Shown here: in pieces, positions 37,474 to 50,210 of the stretch | How the letters are laid out: every line of letters begins with the position of its first letter | Numbering within the stretch: position 1 is the first letter of the stretch | Assembly (NCBI GenBank): GCA_012267385.1 | Contig: JAAXGW010000005.1 | Coordinates: 1 to 64,000, forward strand | Direction of reading: 5' to 3' | Source of the DNA: OMG group bacterium | GTDB taxonomy: Bacteria; Pseudomonadota; Gammaproteobacteria; Pseudomonadales; Azotimanducaceae | Length of the DNA: 64,000 nt | Program-made: the position numbers and the translations under genes | Notes under the pieces: model-generated | The model's input: only the letters and a program-made list of their open reading frames with translations | Databases searched by the model: none | What the model was told of the DNA's origin: nothing

Positions 37474-38832
37474 CTACTTGTGTTGCAATCGTACCGGTAA
37501 TTTTGTAATACCGTGAAGGAAACTTGACCACTGGAACTCTGGTGCCCCGACTATTTCTACGCGTTTGAAGCGCTGCAAAATTTCTTCCCACAGTATCTGT
37601 AGTTGCATCTCCGCGAGTCGATAGCCGACGCAACGATGAATACCGTAGCCAAAGCCCAAGTGGGTCCGAATGTTCTCTCGATCAATCCTGAAATGATCAG
37701 GCTGCGGGAACACGTCTTCATCTCGATTCGCCGATACATACCACAGAGCAAGCCGATCTCCCTTCTTCATTTTTTTACCGCGAAACTCGGTGTCTTCAGT
37801 TGCCGTACGTGCCATGTGCGCAATCGCGGATTGCATGCGAATCATTTCCAAGACAGCTGACGGTACTAAATTTGGATTCCGTGTTAGACGTTCAAACTCA
37901 TCTGGATATTCGTTAAAAAACTTAACGCCACCAGAAATAGAGTTACGAGTAGTTTCGTTCCCTCCAACTATAAGTAGTAACAAATTTCCCAAGAGTTCGT
38001 TCGACGGCATTTCTTTGGTGGACTCACTCTGTGCTAGCATGGAAATCAAATCGTGACCAGGCGTTGCGCTTGCTTTTCGTTTTTTGAAAATGTTGGAGAA
38101 GTATTCGAAGCACTGCCACAGTTCCTTGAACGCTTCTTCTACGGAACTAAACAACTCCGGATTCGCGTTATTTGTTGCTGCATCGGACCAACGTATCAAT
38201 AGCATTCGATCTTCTTGTGGAATATCAAATAGTATCGCCAACATTTGACTAGTAAGCTCAATCGAAACTTCAGTTACCCAATCGAACTCCTCATCAATCG
38301 GCAACTGTTCCAAGATCGCTTGTGCGCGCTCGCGAATAATCGGTTCAAGCGGTTTCAACGAACGTTGAACAAACATAGGTTGAACTGCTTTGCGTTGTGC
38401 TGTGTGTTTCGGTGGGTCCATCATGATGAACATTGGAAGATTGAAACGCGGATCTACTCCCTCTTCATCGTAGGGCTTCCCAGCCAGTTGGATTCCACCG
38501 TAGCGTTGTTCCGAGGAAAACACTTTAAAGTTCCTTTCGATGTCCATGATGTCCTGATGCTTCGTTATAGACCAATATGGTCCGAACATGCTGTCTTCGG
38601 TACGATGTACAGGATCTTCCGTTCGTAACCGAGCGAAGTACTTAAACATTGATTGGTGTTGAAATAAGCTCGGATGTTCTGGAGACAATTCAGCTAAAGG
38701 AATTTGATCCACGTCGCGATGGGGATCCACTGCATACTTCGCTTGAACCTCTTTGTTCAAAAGCGCGAATCGCTCCGCTGTCGTCAGTTCAGAAACATCA
38801 ACTTTTCCTGTGTTCATTAAAAGTTTCCTCAA
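37474..38832 (-). CDS. Cytochrome P450, CYP153-like
   Basis: The 452-residue soluble bacterial P450 has the heme ligand Cys401 in FGYGIHRCVGYRLAE. The I-helix oxygen-activation motif is GGNETT (290-295) and the ExxR motif EMIR (329-332). The DPVHRTEDSMFGPYWSIT segment, LLLIVGGNETTRNSI and WYVSANRDEDVF resemble CYP153 terminal alkane/fatty-acid omega-hydroxylases. These need a ferredoxin and a ferredoxin reductase, neither of which is adjacent. Subfamily assignment is from remembered motif similarity. ATG start at 38830-38832. Confidence 0.88.
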   Translation of the reverse strand: MRKLLMNTGKVDVSELTTAERFALLNKEVQAKYAVDPHRDVDQIPLAELSPEHPSLFQHQSMFKYFARLRTEDPVHRTEDSMFGPYWSITKHQDIMDIERNFKVFSSEQRYGGIQLAGKPYDEEGVDPRFNLPMFIMMDPPKHTAQRKAVQPMFVQRSLKPLEPIIRERAQAILEQLPIDEEFDWVTEVSIELTSQMLAILFDIPQEDRMLLIRWSDAATNNANPELFSSVEEAFKELWQCFEYFSNIFKKRKASATPGHDLISMLAQSESTKEMPSNELLGNLLLLIVGGNETTRNSISGGVKFFNEYPDEFERLTRNPNLVPSAVLEMIRMQSAIAHMARTATEDTEFRGKKMKKGDRLALWYVSANRDEDVFPQPDHFRIDRENIRTHLGFGYGIHRCVGYRLAEMQLQILWEEILQRFKRVEIVGAPEFQWSSFLHGITKLPVRLQHK

Positions 38833-38915
38833 AAGTGCGATACACGCGAGTAAATATTGCAGCTACCCGAGAGATTGAATGTTGGAATTCTAATTGCCAC
38901 CATAGACTCGTGGTG

Positions 38916-41642
<2,727 letters not shown>

Positions 41643-41668
41643 CTACTCGTTCGTTTTCAACGATTAGT

Positions 41669-42937
41669 TTACATAGACATCTGTTTGCGGCGAAAGTCTG
41701 CTACTCGATAGCGATAGTGCGTGATGGTTTGATTGCTGAGTTTATTGCTGTGCTCATCTTGGACAACGGCATCAAAACAACGTGCACATTCACTGGCTAG
41801 GCTCAACATTTGCTCAAAGCTCTGTTGAGGGTTCGAGAGTGGAGCTAGGCACATGATGAACGTCAAACCTTCGGTACAGTAAGTTTCCATTTGTGCGCGA
41901 TCGAACTGGCCTGGAGAATAGACATCTGCAATTCTGAACATCAATTCGTTTGTATCTTCATCGTGCATTGAGAATAAACCAGTATTGTCAAACTTAAGAC
42001 TTCGATTAAGCATAAATCGAGCGAGTTCACGTAATGGGAACGCGTTCGAGTGTTTACCACTCACACGCAGTACGACGTACTCTTCCATTCGACTCTGCTC
42101 ACTGTTTGAGTTGGCGTCTTTTTGGCGGGCTTTGGATGCGCCATTCGACAAAATCTTGGTACTTCCTTTACGGAGTGGCACGACCCTTTCGTTTGCGCGA
42201 GACCTGATCGAAATTCGAGAGTTCTTTGTTTTTTCGGATTTCAATACGTGCGCATTGTTTTCCGACGTCCAGCGACTTCCACTTGTGATGGTTGGTTGAG
42301 CTTCCTCTCTTGGTTTAGTGACTACTTCGCCGACAATGCCTTCCACTAAAGGTGGCATTGAACTGTCTGCGGATTCCTTATCGTCGTTCGGTTGCAGCGT
42401 GTTCTCGTCTAATATCGAGGTGTCACTTACCTGCTCTCGGGCACTGAGTTTAGCCTCGGTAGACATGCGCGCGTCCGCATCCGCACCAAAAACATCGGCA
42501 CGCTTACCCTTGACCTCGTGTTTAATAATGCCTTCCACTACGGGGACACCACCGGTAGAGATTCCACCCTTGTACACGTCTTCGATGCTCATGTGGGGAA
42601 GTTCCGGAACATCTGCTAAGATCGTCTTCCCTTTCGGTGTTTTTGCCGCAGAAGCAGATTTCGCAGACTTTTGCACACGTTTCTGCTTCGTGCTGATCGT
42701 GCGATTAGAAGTTCCACGCGCAGACAGTGGAGACTTAATTACACGTTTAGTAGGGGGTTGTTGTGAGGCAGAGACTCTGCTCACGCCAGGACCCCGCGCT
42801 TTCACGTCGGGGGTCGCATGTCCAACGACATTCTCCCATTGGTCGTGTCGTCGATTTAGATAGATGCCGTATCCAATTACAGCTACCACGAGTACTGTTA
42901 CCAGAACAAGTACCGCAATACCAACCGAGAAATCCAT
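41669..42937 (-). CDS. zipA: Cell division protein ZipA
   Basis: Anchors FtsZ to the inner membrane. The N-terminal membrane helix at residues 5-27 (GIAVLVLVTVLVVAVIGYGI) is followed by a basic segment, a long Ser/Lys/Glu-rich linker, and a C-terminal FtsZ-binding domain of about 135 residues. That domain begins EEYVVLRVSGK and ends YRVADFRRKQMSM. Length 422. Its position between smc and ligA, 66 and 32 bp away, is the classic gammaproteobacterial arrangement and supports the name beyond the weak sequence conservation of ZipA. Confidence 0.9.
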   Translation of the reverse strand: MDFSVGIAVLVLVTVLVVAVIGYGIYLNRRHDQWENVVGHATPDVKARGPGVSRVSASQQPPTKRVIKSPLSARGTSNRTISTKQKRVQKSAKSASAAKTPKGKTILADVPELPHMSIEDVYKGGISTGGVPVVEGIIKHEVKGKRADVFGADADARMSTEAKLSAREQVSDTSILDENTLQPNDDKESADSSMPPLVEGIVGEVVTKPREEAQPTITSGSRWTSENNAHVLKSEKTKNSRISIRSRANERVVPLRKGSTKILSNGASKARQKDANSNSEQSRMEEYVVLRVSGKHSNAFPLRELARFMLNRSLKFDNTGLFSMHDEDTNELMFRIADVYSPGQFDRAQMETYCTEGLTFIMCLAPLSNPQQSFEQMLSLASECARCFDAVVQDEHSNKLSNQTITHYRYRVADFRRKQMSM

Positions 42938-43003
42938 TTCTCAACTCCATGTTGTCCTATATCTCGAGCGACCGAGTCTCCCGATATCGTCTGGTTGAAC
43001 CCT

Positions 43004-46000
43004 TTATTCTAGGTCTACCGATACCACCCGAGATACTCCTGCTTCCTGCATAGTGATGCCAATCAGCGACTCGGCAAAGTTCATTGTACCGCGCGAGTGG
43101 GTAATAATCAAGAATTGTACGTCATTTGCCATGGAATGGATCAACTTGCCAAATCGCGAGATGTTGTTCGTATCTAGTGGCGCGTCGACTTCATCTAAGA
43201 TACAAATGGGACTTGGGTTGAGTTCAAACATTGCAAACGTGAAGGCTAACGCAGCCAATGCTTTCTCGCCATCGGACAATTGATTTCGGTTCTTGATTTG
43301 CTTTCCTGGAGGCTGGACGCGCATGGACACACCAGCTGTCAAGGGATCGTCCTCCGTCAAAATGAGCTCAGCTCGTCCACCACCGAACAGGCGGGCGAAA
43401 ACCTTTTGAAACATTTCGCTCGCCCGCGAAAATACATCGTTAAACAGCGCGAGCGTTTCGCTGTCAATCTTCTGCATCGCTTGCTCTAGCGTGTCTTGAG
43501 AGAGTTCGAGATCTTCAATACGCGACCGATACGTTTCGTACTCTGCTTTTCTTGTATCAAGGTCTTGTGTTGCCGCTAGATTAACTGCTCCAAGCTTTTC
43601 GATACGCGACTGGGTTCGATTGAGTACGCGCATCAATGATTCTTCGTTATCAGTGGGATCGAGTGATGCCTTCGCGTCGGCTAAGTTCACGTCCAACCCA
43701 GACAGCTCGGTCAACAAGTAATCCTGCTTCGTTGTGAGCTGAATGTGTTCTTCTCGAAAATCGTGCAACTCCTGTTGTTTCTGATCCACGCGCAATTGTT
43801 GCTGTGACTCTAATACATTGTTCTCACGGATCTGCTGCAATATAGCATCGCGTTCGGCTCTCACGGCCGCTAAGCGCTGGTCTACGACCGCAGACTGCTT
43901 AACCGCGTCCGCGAGTTGCTCCTCTAGTTTATGTATAGCGTTGTCATCGTCGGAGATTTGTTGGTCGAGTGATTGCAAACGATGTTTGAGCTCATCAATG
44001 TTGTTCTTGAGGAGCTTACTATTCAAGGTGTAAGACTCGATTCTAGCCTGTAAATTGTTGTACTCTAGATCTAAACGATGATTCTCTGCTTGAGCGGCTC
44101 GATCTTCCTCCAACGCTGCGGCAAGCAAGCTATTGTTTTCCTGTTCCTGAACCTCTAGTACTTGTCTCTGTTTATCTAACTTCGCAGCCTCTACCTTCAA
44201 TTTGGAGATGTAATTGTCTTGGCTGCTGATTTCTTGTTCCAAGTTCGATCTTTTGACTGTGATGGAGTCCTGTTCTTTTTGCGCGTTCGCAGATCGAACA
44301 CTCGCTTGGTAGTGCTCAAGTTTTTCTTGTTCGATTTGCGCGCGCATGTCGGCGAGTCGTGAATTTAAGTCGTTCTGCAGTTGTCTTAGGTCACGATGCG
44401 ACTCTCGTATCTGCGTGCGTTGCTGCGTGCGGACCGACATTGCTTGTAGTTGATCTTGGTGCTCTTGTGCCTTTCGTTCGTGAAGGGAATTGAGCTCTTG
44501 CAACTCTGCCCGGTGTTCAATAACCGTACCACTGTCAGTAGTACTACCGCTAAACTTGATCCAGGTCCTACCCATCCAGATGCCAGTTTTAGTAACTGTA
44601 CTCTCATGGGATTTAAGTAGTTTTTGGCGTGCGAGCGCAGCGTCCAAGTCGTCTTCGACAAACACGTCCGCGTAAAGTTCGGGGACATACTCTTGACCCT
44701 GAGTAATAAATTCTGTTAGTCGGGACCCGTTTTTGGCATTGGATGAGAGAGCTACTAGCATTACGTCGCTATCGCACAAGTCTTCCAAACCTACTTTCTC
44801 AAAGGGTAAGTTGTTTACTGTAATGGCAGGTAAAAATGAACTTAAGACCACTTCTACGGCTTTCTCGTAGCCCGACTGTACTTCAATCATCTCGCCGACA
44901 CGGGGCTTAGCTAATAACTCTTGATGTGTCTTGGTTTGTTCATGTGAAGCAGGGGAGTCAGTTTGTAGAGTCTGTTCGATCAAGGCGGTGAGTGCGCTTC
45001 GTCGTTCTCGAATCTCGCTTAATTCACGATCGAGCTCCCGACGAATTTCTTCGTCTCGAACATCGAGTTGTTCTAATGCCTCGAGCTCGTCATCATGTTC
45101 CTTTATACGATGTAGAGTTGTTTGTAGCTCCTGTTCAAGTTCGTTCTCTTGTTCAGTCAGTGGAACGTTATCGTTCGTGTGCTCACTTGTAGTAAGTAAT
45201 TCATCGAGTTCCACTAATCTATGATCCAGCGCACTCAGTTCTTGCTGTAGTCGTGTACGTTGGTCAGTTTGCAGAGACAACTCATTCGACTTTTCGTTAA
45301 ATTCCTTGAGAAAATTGTCCCAATCTGGACGCCACGTCTCAACTGCGTCCTGTGTGTCTGTAAACCGTTTCCTTGCATCTGCGCAATGCATTGCAGCATG
45401 TTTTCGATCAATTTCAATCTGTGCAAGATCTTTCTGGAGATTTGAAATCTGACTCTGTTGGTTAGTGAACGCTATTTTTTGCTCGGATAGTGTCTCGGTA
45501 GCCTTGTGACGTCCTTGCACAGCTTCGTCTCGATGCTGTTTACGTTGCCGGTTTTCTTCTTCGACTCGAGCAAGTGCTCCACGCGCTTCAAAAGACTCAC
45601 CCTGCACTGTGTTAAATTGTTCCATACAGTCAGCTTCGCGGACTCTTAGGGTGTCAAGTTCTGTCCGAATGGACTGTAGTTTCGCTAGTTCTTGCTGCAC
45701 TCGCAGTGCTACTCCTTCCATACTTGTTTCTTGCTCTTCGATTTGAGCTTCAACGGTTAGCACTTGTAGCACTACTAACTTTGCTTGGACACTACGCTCT
45801 TTCTCTCGCAAATCAGAGTATCGAGCTGCTTCGCGGGCTTGTCGTTCTAAGTAGGAAATTTGCCTGGCAAGTTCAGTTGCGTGATCTTTAACACGTTCTA
45901 AATTCTCTCGTGTCATATCGATCTTCTTTTCTGTTTCTCGACGGCGTTCGCGATACTTTGAAACTCCCGCTACCTCTTCCAGATGAACTCGCAATTCCTC

Positions 46001-46471
46001 GGGCTTCGCAGTAACGATGCGACCGACGAAACCTTGTTCAATCACCGAGTAACTACGCGCACCAAAACCCGATCCCAAGAACAAGTCCCGTATATCTCGT
46101 CGACGACAGCGCCGTCCATTTAAATAAAACTTCGAAGGAGTATCTTGGGAGATTTCTCGCCTGAGTGCGAGTTCCGAGAAATTGGCGTAGCTTCCACCGA
46201 TCTTGTGGTCCTGATTGTCGAAAAGCAACTCTATTGTTGCTTGACCAGATCGCGCGCGCGCGTCGGAACCGTCAAAAATGACATCTTCCAAACCATCGCC
46301 TCGAAGGTGGCTAGCCTGACTTTCTCCAATACCAAGACGAATGGCGTCGACTATATTGGATTTACCACAACCATTAGGACCTACAACGACAGTTACATTA
46401 TGGGGTAAGTCTATGACCGTGGGGTCGACATAAGACTTAAATCCCGCGAGTTTTAGGGATTTGAGACGCAT
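43004..46471 (-). CDS. smc: Chromosome segregation protein SMC
   Basis: The 1155-residue SMC ATPase folds back into a long coiled coil with a hinge near residues 495-655. Walker A is GPNGCGKSN at 31-39; the C-terminal head has signature LSDGEKALAALAF and Walker B ICILDEVDAPLD. With ScpA/ScpB, which are not in the window, it forms the bacterial condensin that organises and segregates chromosomes. First gene of the smc-zipA-ligA run. ATG start at 46469-46471. Confidence 0.97.
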   Translation of the reverse strand: MRLKSLKLAGFKSYVDPTVIDLPHNVTVVVGPNGCGKSNIVDAIRLGIGESQASHLRGDGLEDVIFDGSDARARSGQATIELLFDNQDHKIGGSYANFSELALRREISQDTPSKFYLNGRRCRRRDIRDLFLGSGFGARSYSVIEQGFVGRIVTAKPEELRVHLEEVAGVSKYRERRRETEKKIDMTRENLERVKDHATELARQISYLERQAREAARYSDLREKERSVQAKLVVLQVLTVEAQIEEQETSMEGVALRVQQELAKLQSIRTELDTLRVREADCMEQFNTVQGESFEARGALARVEEENRQRKQHRDEAVQGRHKATETLSEQKIAFTNQQSQISNLQKDLAQIEIDRKHAAMHCADARKRFTDTQDAVETWRPDWDNFLKEFNEKSNELSLQTDQRTRLQQELSALDHRLVELDELLTTSEHTNDNVPLTEQENELEQELQTTLHRIKEHDDELEALEQLDVRDEEIRRELDRELSEIRERRSALTALIEQTLQTDSPASHEQTKTHQELLAKPRVGEMIEVQSGYEKAVEVVLSSFLPAITVNNLPFEKVGLEDLCDSDVMLVALSSNAKNGSRLTEFITQGQEYVPELYADVFVEDDLDAALARQKLLKSHESTVTKTGIWMGRTWIKFSGSTTDSGTVIEHRAELQELNSLHERKAQEHQDQLQAMSVRTQQRTQIRESHRDLRQLQNDLNSRLADMRAQIEQEKLEHYQASVRSANAQKEQDSITVKRSNLEQEISSQDNYISKLKVEAAKLDKQRQVLEVQEQENNSLLAAALEEDRAAQAENHRLDLEYNNLQARIESYTLNSKLLKNNIDELKHRLQSLDQQISDDDNAIHKLEEQLADAVKQSAVVDQRLAAVRAERDAILQQIRENNVLESQQQLRVDQKQQELHDFREEHIQLTTKQDYLLTELSGLDVNLADAKASLDPTDNEESLMRVLNRTQSRIEKLGAVNLAATQDLDTRKAEYETYRSRIEDLELSQDTLEQAMQKIDSETLALFNDVFSRASEMFQKVFARLFGGGRAELILTEDDPLTAGVSMRVQPPGKQIKNRNQLSDGEKALAALAFTFAMFELNPSPICILDEVDAPLDTNNISRFGKLIHSMANDVQFLIITHSRGTMNFAESLIGITMQEAGVSRVVSVDLE

Positions 46472-47120
46472 GTCAGTCCAGCAGCAAAGCGCACACGAAC
46501 AAAATGATTTCGATCGTAAAGAAATTCACAATAACAAGTAGTTGTAAACACCATGTTAAACACTTTGTGGTCGATACAAGCCCTAATTTAAAAAAACTTT
46601 AAAAATTTCGAAAAAATCGCGCGAATTTCTGAGATGTACAGATTGTTCCAGCCGCGCCACACATCGGTCGCACCGTTTTGTTGAGTGGATTGAGTTCACA
46701 CTGCCCACAAGTACCAAGCTAGTGGTTTAGTGGCTGAGCTCGGGACTACTGTTAAATTAAGAGTTTTACCAGAAAAGAAGGGTCGCTTCGTTCTAGCTAA
46801 CGATCGGACCCTTCTTTCGCGTGATACCTCTCAAAGTGGTCGTAGTAGTCTGCGTCGCGTTTGCCGATTGACAAACTTAAAGAAAATCGGCCGGGTTCGC
46901 GCCTTCCATGTCCGGAGACCTCCATGGCGTTAAGAACTGCTCATCCTTGAGCACCCCCGGTCGATCGGAATGGTTGGTTGCATGACAAAACCCTGTTGTG
47001 AAATTTTTTCGATGTATCGAACTCTGACACGCAATCCTTTCCGTTTCAATGTGAATACTATACTGAAATTTTTGTGTTGTTCAAGTTTTGTTAAGATTTT
47101 ATCTAAACAAATTGAGAATG
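46472..47120. other. Gap between merR and smc
   Basis: About 650 bp between two - strand genes. It should contain the smc promoter. A 67-codon + strand ORF (46730-46933) is basic and unconvincing, and spans the hairpin listed separately. No tRNA seen. Confidence 0.4.
46774..46817. terminator. Long-stem hairpin downstream of merR-like gene
   Basis: AAAGAAGGGTC (46774-46784) and GACCCTTCTTT (46807-46817) are perfect 11-bp inverted repeats with a 22-nt loop. On the - strand a TTCTTTTC tract follows the stem, which suits termination of the upstream regulator transcript. It could alternatively be part of an RNA structure. Confidence 0.4.
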
Positions 47121-47990
47121 CTATACTAGCAATTGGTGTTTATCCGCGATTGACTGTAGCGCTCGTTCCATTGAATTTTCGGCGGTTTTTACTGCTTCTA
47201 CGACAGCGATGTCTACTGCACTGTCGGTCGTACGACTGAGATGATCAATCATGGCGCGTTGCCGATATATAATCTCGACGAAATCTTCTGGTTCCACTCT
47301 TTCGTTCGTTTTACAACGTCTCAAGTGTTCTAACTGCTCATCGTCAAAACTCCTATATTCCGTGTAAGAGTCATCCTCGGTTACAACATGATCAAAGATA
47401 ACATCAATCATTGATTGCCAGTTTGTGTCTTGCATTTTCGCAACATAAACGCTTGCTTCTCGAGCTAATTCGAGATCCGACTCGCTTGCATACTTGTAAA
47501 CGACAAACACCGGTACGTCTAACGCAGATGTCATCTCGTCGACTTTCTCAACATTGAGACTTGTTATCAAGAGTACGAGTGCATCATAATTAACATGTGG
47601 TTCGTTTGTCGCCCAATCCCAGTACGATTCGAGTGTAAGAAATCGAGCCGACAAGTCATACCGAGATGACGACTTTGAATCTTCAAAATTCCAAGTGTCT
47701 CCTACAAGAACTATAGAGAGTTCTGAATCTTGATGGAACTTTGTTGGTCGTCCAAGTAATGGTTTGAGTTCGTTGACCGACAAGTCTTTAAGTTCACCAA
47801 TCGAAAAACCCTGATCAATAAGCTCCTTAATCAATGTGAGTTTCGTCAATTGATCGTCATCGTAAAAACGGATTCGGTTAACTTTTTTCGTGGGACGAAT
47901 TTCGTGCCGCTGCTCCCACATGCGTAAGCGTTCGACGGACAACCCTGTCAATTCGGATACTTTTCCAATCTTGTAAAGCTGTTCTGCCAT
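47121..47990 (-). CDS. MerR family transcriptional regulator
   Basis: The 289-residue regulator has an N-terminal winged helix (YKIGKVSELTGLSVERLRMWEQRH) of the MerR/CarA type. The rest resembles an alpha/beta sensor domain (SIVLVGDTWNFED, DALVLLITSLNVEKV, VPVFVVYKYASE) reminiscent of CarH-like cobalamin domains. It lacks the DxHxxG cobalamin-binding motif. Its ligand and targets are unknown. It is a single gene with gaps of several hundred bp on both sides, so autoregulation at 47991-48060 is possible. Confidence 0.8.
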   Translation of the reverse strand: MAEQLYKIGKVSELTGLSVERLRMWEQRHEIRPTKKVNRIRFYDDDQLTKLTLIKELIDQGFSIGELKDLSVNELKPLLGRPTKFHQDSELSIVLVGDTWNFEDSKSSSRYDLSARFLTLESYWDWATNEPHVNYDALVLLITSLNVEKVDEMTSALDVPVFVVYKYASESDLELAREASVYVAKMQDTNWQSMIDVIFDHVVTEDDSYTEYRSFDDEQLEHLRRCKTNERVEPEDFVEIIYRQRAMIDHLSRTTDSAVDIAVVEAVKTAENSMERALQSIADKHQLLV

Positions 47991-48361
47991 ATTCGCAATT
48001 GCTCCTTGCGTCTCTCATCAGATGTCTAATCTTTAAGAGACATTGTTTAGATTATGTGAACATTCTAACCAATATTTCCACAGATTTGTAGAGATAATGC
48101 ATTAACTGACGTTCAGAACCTTTGCCAAAATGACGAAATCCTCTAAAGTTTGAATAGATTTACAATTGAATCTGGTGTTTGTTGCTGTATTTACTAGACA
48201 ATATCGAATTGAGTTCGTTAGAGCTTCTACTAAGGCGAAATGGAAACCCTAGGACATCTATGGTGACGACTACAATTCGTCGTCCACCTTGGTACAACAT
48301 GGTTTGTTTCGCTACTGAAGCGGAGATAGACGGCAAGCTGTTCGATTGAGGCTGAGCTCAG
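47991..48361. other. Gap between fhs and merR-like gene
   Basis: About 370 bp, AT-rich near the regulator start. A short interrupted stem (ACGAC 48266-48270 with GTCGT 48279-48283, extended by GGTG/CACC) may help end fhs transcription but has no T-run. No gene seen. Confidence 0.35.
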
Positions 48362-50029
48362 TTAGATTCCTACGATTTGTCCGTTCTCGTCGAGACCTAT
48401 TTGATTAGCCGCCGGGACGCGAGGTAGACCTGGCATCGTCATCATGTTGCCACAAACGACGACGACGAACTCCGCGCCCGCACTCAGTCTCACTTCTCGA
48501 ATAGGAAGAATGTGATCAATTGGAGCACCTAATCGTTTAGGGTCGGAGGTAAAACTGTATTGCGTTTTCGCAATGCACACAGGCAACTCGCCAAAACCTC
48601 GCTGTTGTAAGTCATTCAGTTCTGATTCGGCAGTCTCAGTAAATTCAATCCCACTGGCATGGTAGATGTTCTCAGCAACCGAGGCGATTTTTTCTTTCAG
48701 CGGCGTGTCGATGGGATAGAGCGGCGCAAAATTTTTGCAATCCTCCCGCGTAATGCACGCCATAACACTTTCAGCAAGTTCCAACGCTCCACGACCACCA
48801 TCTGCCCAATGAGTGCACTCGTTGCACTCGACTCCTAATTCTCGCATCTTTTTGGTCACGAAGAGCAGTTCGTCATCTCGATCCGACTCAAAACGGTTGA
48901 TTGCAACAATCGGGACTATTCCCATCTTGAGTAAGTTTTGTACATGTGCTTCTAAATTTACTAACCCAGTCTTCAACGCTTCTACATCGGGTTTGGTGAG
49001 TTCGTCCAGTGGAATGTTGGCGTGCATCTTAATTGAGCGAATAGTCGCGACAATCACTACTGCATGAGGTGTTAGACCAGTCTGACGGCACTTTATATTC
49101 AGAAACTTTTCTGCGCCTAAGTCTGCACCGAAACCTGCTTCTGTTATAACAACATCAGCTAACGCTAGTCCTGTTCTGGTAGCGATCACTGAGTTGCACC
49201 CGTGTGCAATATTGGCAAATGGTCCGCCGTGTACGATAACAGGATTGTGTTCCAGAGTTTGAACGACGTTCGGATCAAGTGCTTCGCTTAGAAGTACGGT
49301 CATCGCGCCGTCGACGTTCAAATCTCGAGCCGTTATGAATTCGCCCGATTTAGATCGGGCTACAACAATGTTGCCTAAGCGACGTTGCAAGTCTTCTAAA
49401 TCTTCTGCTAAAGAAAACACTGCCATTACTTCCGACGCGGCAGTTATGTTGAATCCTGCATCTAGGAGCAAATCTCGACGAGAAGGTACCTCGAACTTAC
49501 GTAACGATCGATCATTCATGTCCATAGCACGTAAGAACATTAATCGGGATGGATCGATGTCGAGGTCATTACCCCAGTAGATGTGGTTTTCGAGAATAGC
49601 CGATAGCAAATTGTTTGCCGAGGTTATCGCATGTAAATCACCATTGAAGTGTAAATTTATTTCGGTTGCTGGAGCTACTTGGGCTCGGCCACCACCATGT
49701 GCACCCCCTTTCATTCCAAAACAAGGTCCCAATGATGGTTCGCGGAGACAAGCCACTGAGTTGACACCCAATAAATTTAATGCATCGGTTAATCCAACCG
49801 ATGTAGTCGTCTTCCCCTCGCCTGCTGCCGTTGGTGATATCCCGGTCACCAACACCAATTTAGCCTGATCGTTGGACCGCTTCTCACCCAGACTGCTTGA
49901 ATGAATCTTGGCCTTGTACTTACCAAACGTTGTAAATTCTTCCTCCGATAAGTGCAACTTATCCCTTAATATCTCGGCTAATGGACGTAGCTCGACGCTT
50001 TGAGCGATAGTTTGATCGTTAGTCTGCAT
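48362..50029 (-). CDS. fhs: Formate-tetrahydrofolate ligase
   Basis: Makes 10-formyl-tetrahydrofolate from formate, THF and ATP for one-carbon metabolism. The P-loop segment GISPTAAGEGKTTTS is followed by CLREPSLGPCFGMKGGAHGGG, diagnostic of the family. VPIVAINRFESDRDDE and the C-terminal MPGLPRVPAA also match. I prefer ATG 50027-50029 (555 residues, MQTNDQTIAQSVELRPLAEI) because relatives start there; the frame is open to 50101. No folD or purU is adjacent. Confidence 0.95.
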   Translation of the reverse strand: MQTNDQTIAQSVELRPLAEILRDKLHLSEEEFTTFGKYKAKIHSSSLGEKRSNDQAKLVLVTGISPTAAGEGKTTTSVGLTDALNLLGVNSVACLREPSLGPCFGMKGGAHGGGRAQVAPATEINLHFNGDLHAITSANNLLSAILENHIYWGNDLDIDPSRLMFLRAMDMNDRSLRKFEVPSRRDLLLDAGFNITAASEVMAVFSLAEDLEDLQRRLGNIVVARSKSGEFITARDLNVDGAMTVLLSEALDPNVVQTLEHNPVIVHGGPFANIAHGCNSVIATRTGLALADVVITEAGFGADLGAEKFLNIKCRQTGLTPHAVVIVATIRSIKMHANIPLDELTKPDVEALKTGLVNLEAHVQNLLKMGIVPIVAINRFESDRDDELLFVTKKMRELGVECNECTHWADGGRGALELAESVMACITREDCKNFAPLYPIDTPLKEKIASVAENIYHASGIEFTETAESELNDLQQRGFGELPVCIAKTQYSFTSDPKRLGAPIDHILPIREVRLSAGAEFVVVVCGNMMTMPGLPRVPAANQIGLDENGQIVGI

Positions 50030-50210
50030 ATGAACTCGTTGTGTGTTTGGTCTTTCCTTATAAGAAAATCGCTCGCAAACAAATTCTGCAAGCGAAGACA
50101 AAGAGGTACTGGATCGACCGATTACTCTCGGCCGCGAGTCATTTTAAGAAGATGGGCAAGTATGGATCGATCCAATAGAGTACTGTGTCGATGCTGAATA
50201 ACTGACACTC

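Noticed and set aside
46730..46933. 67-codon ORF with basic product
   Set aside because: It spans a strong hairpin, has no ribosome-binding site and no recognisable domain; more likely a chance ORF in the smc upstream region.
50107..50190. Inverted repeat around GGATCGATCC upstream of fhs
   Set aside because: The arms are interrupted and no terminator or operator feature could be assigned with confidence.
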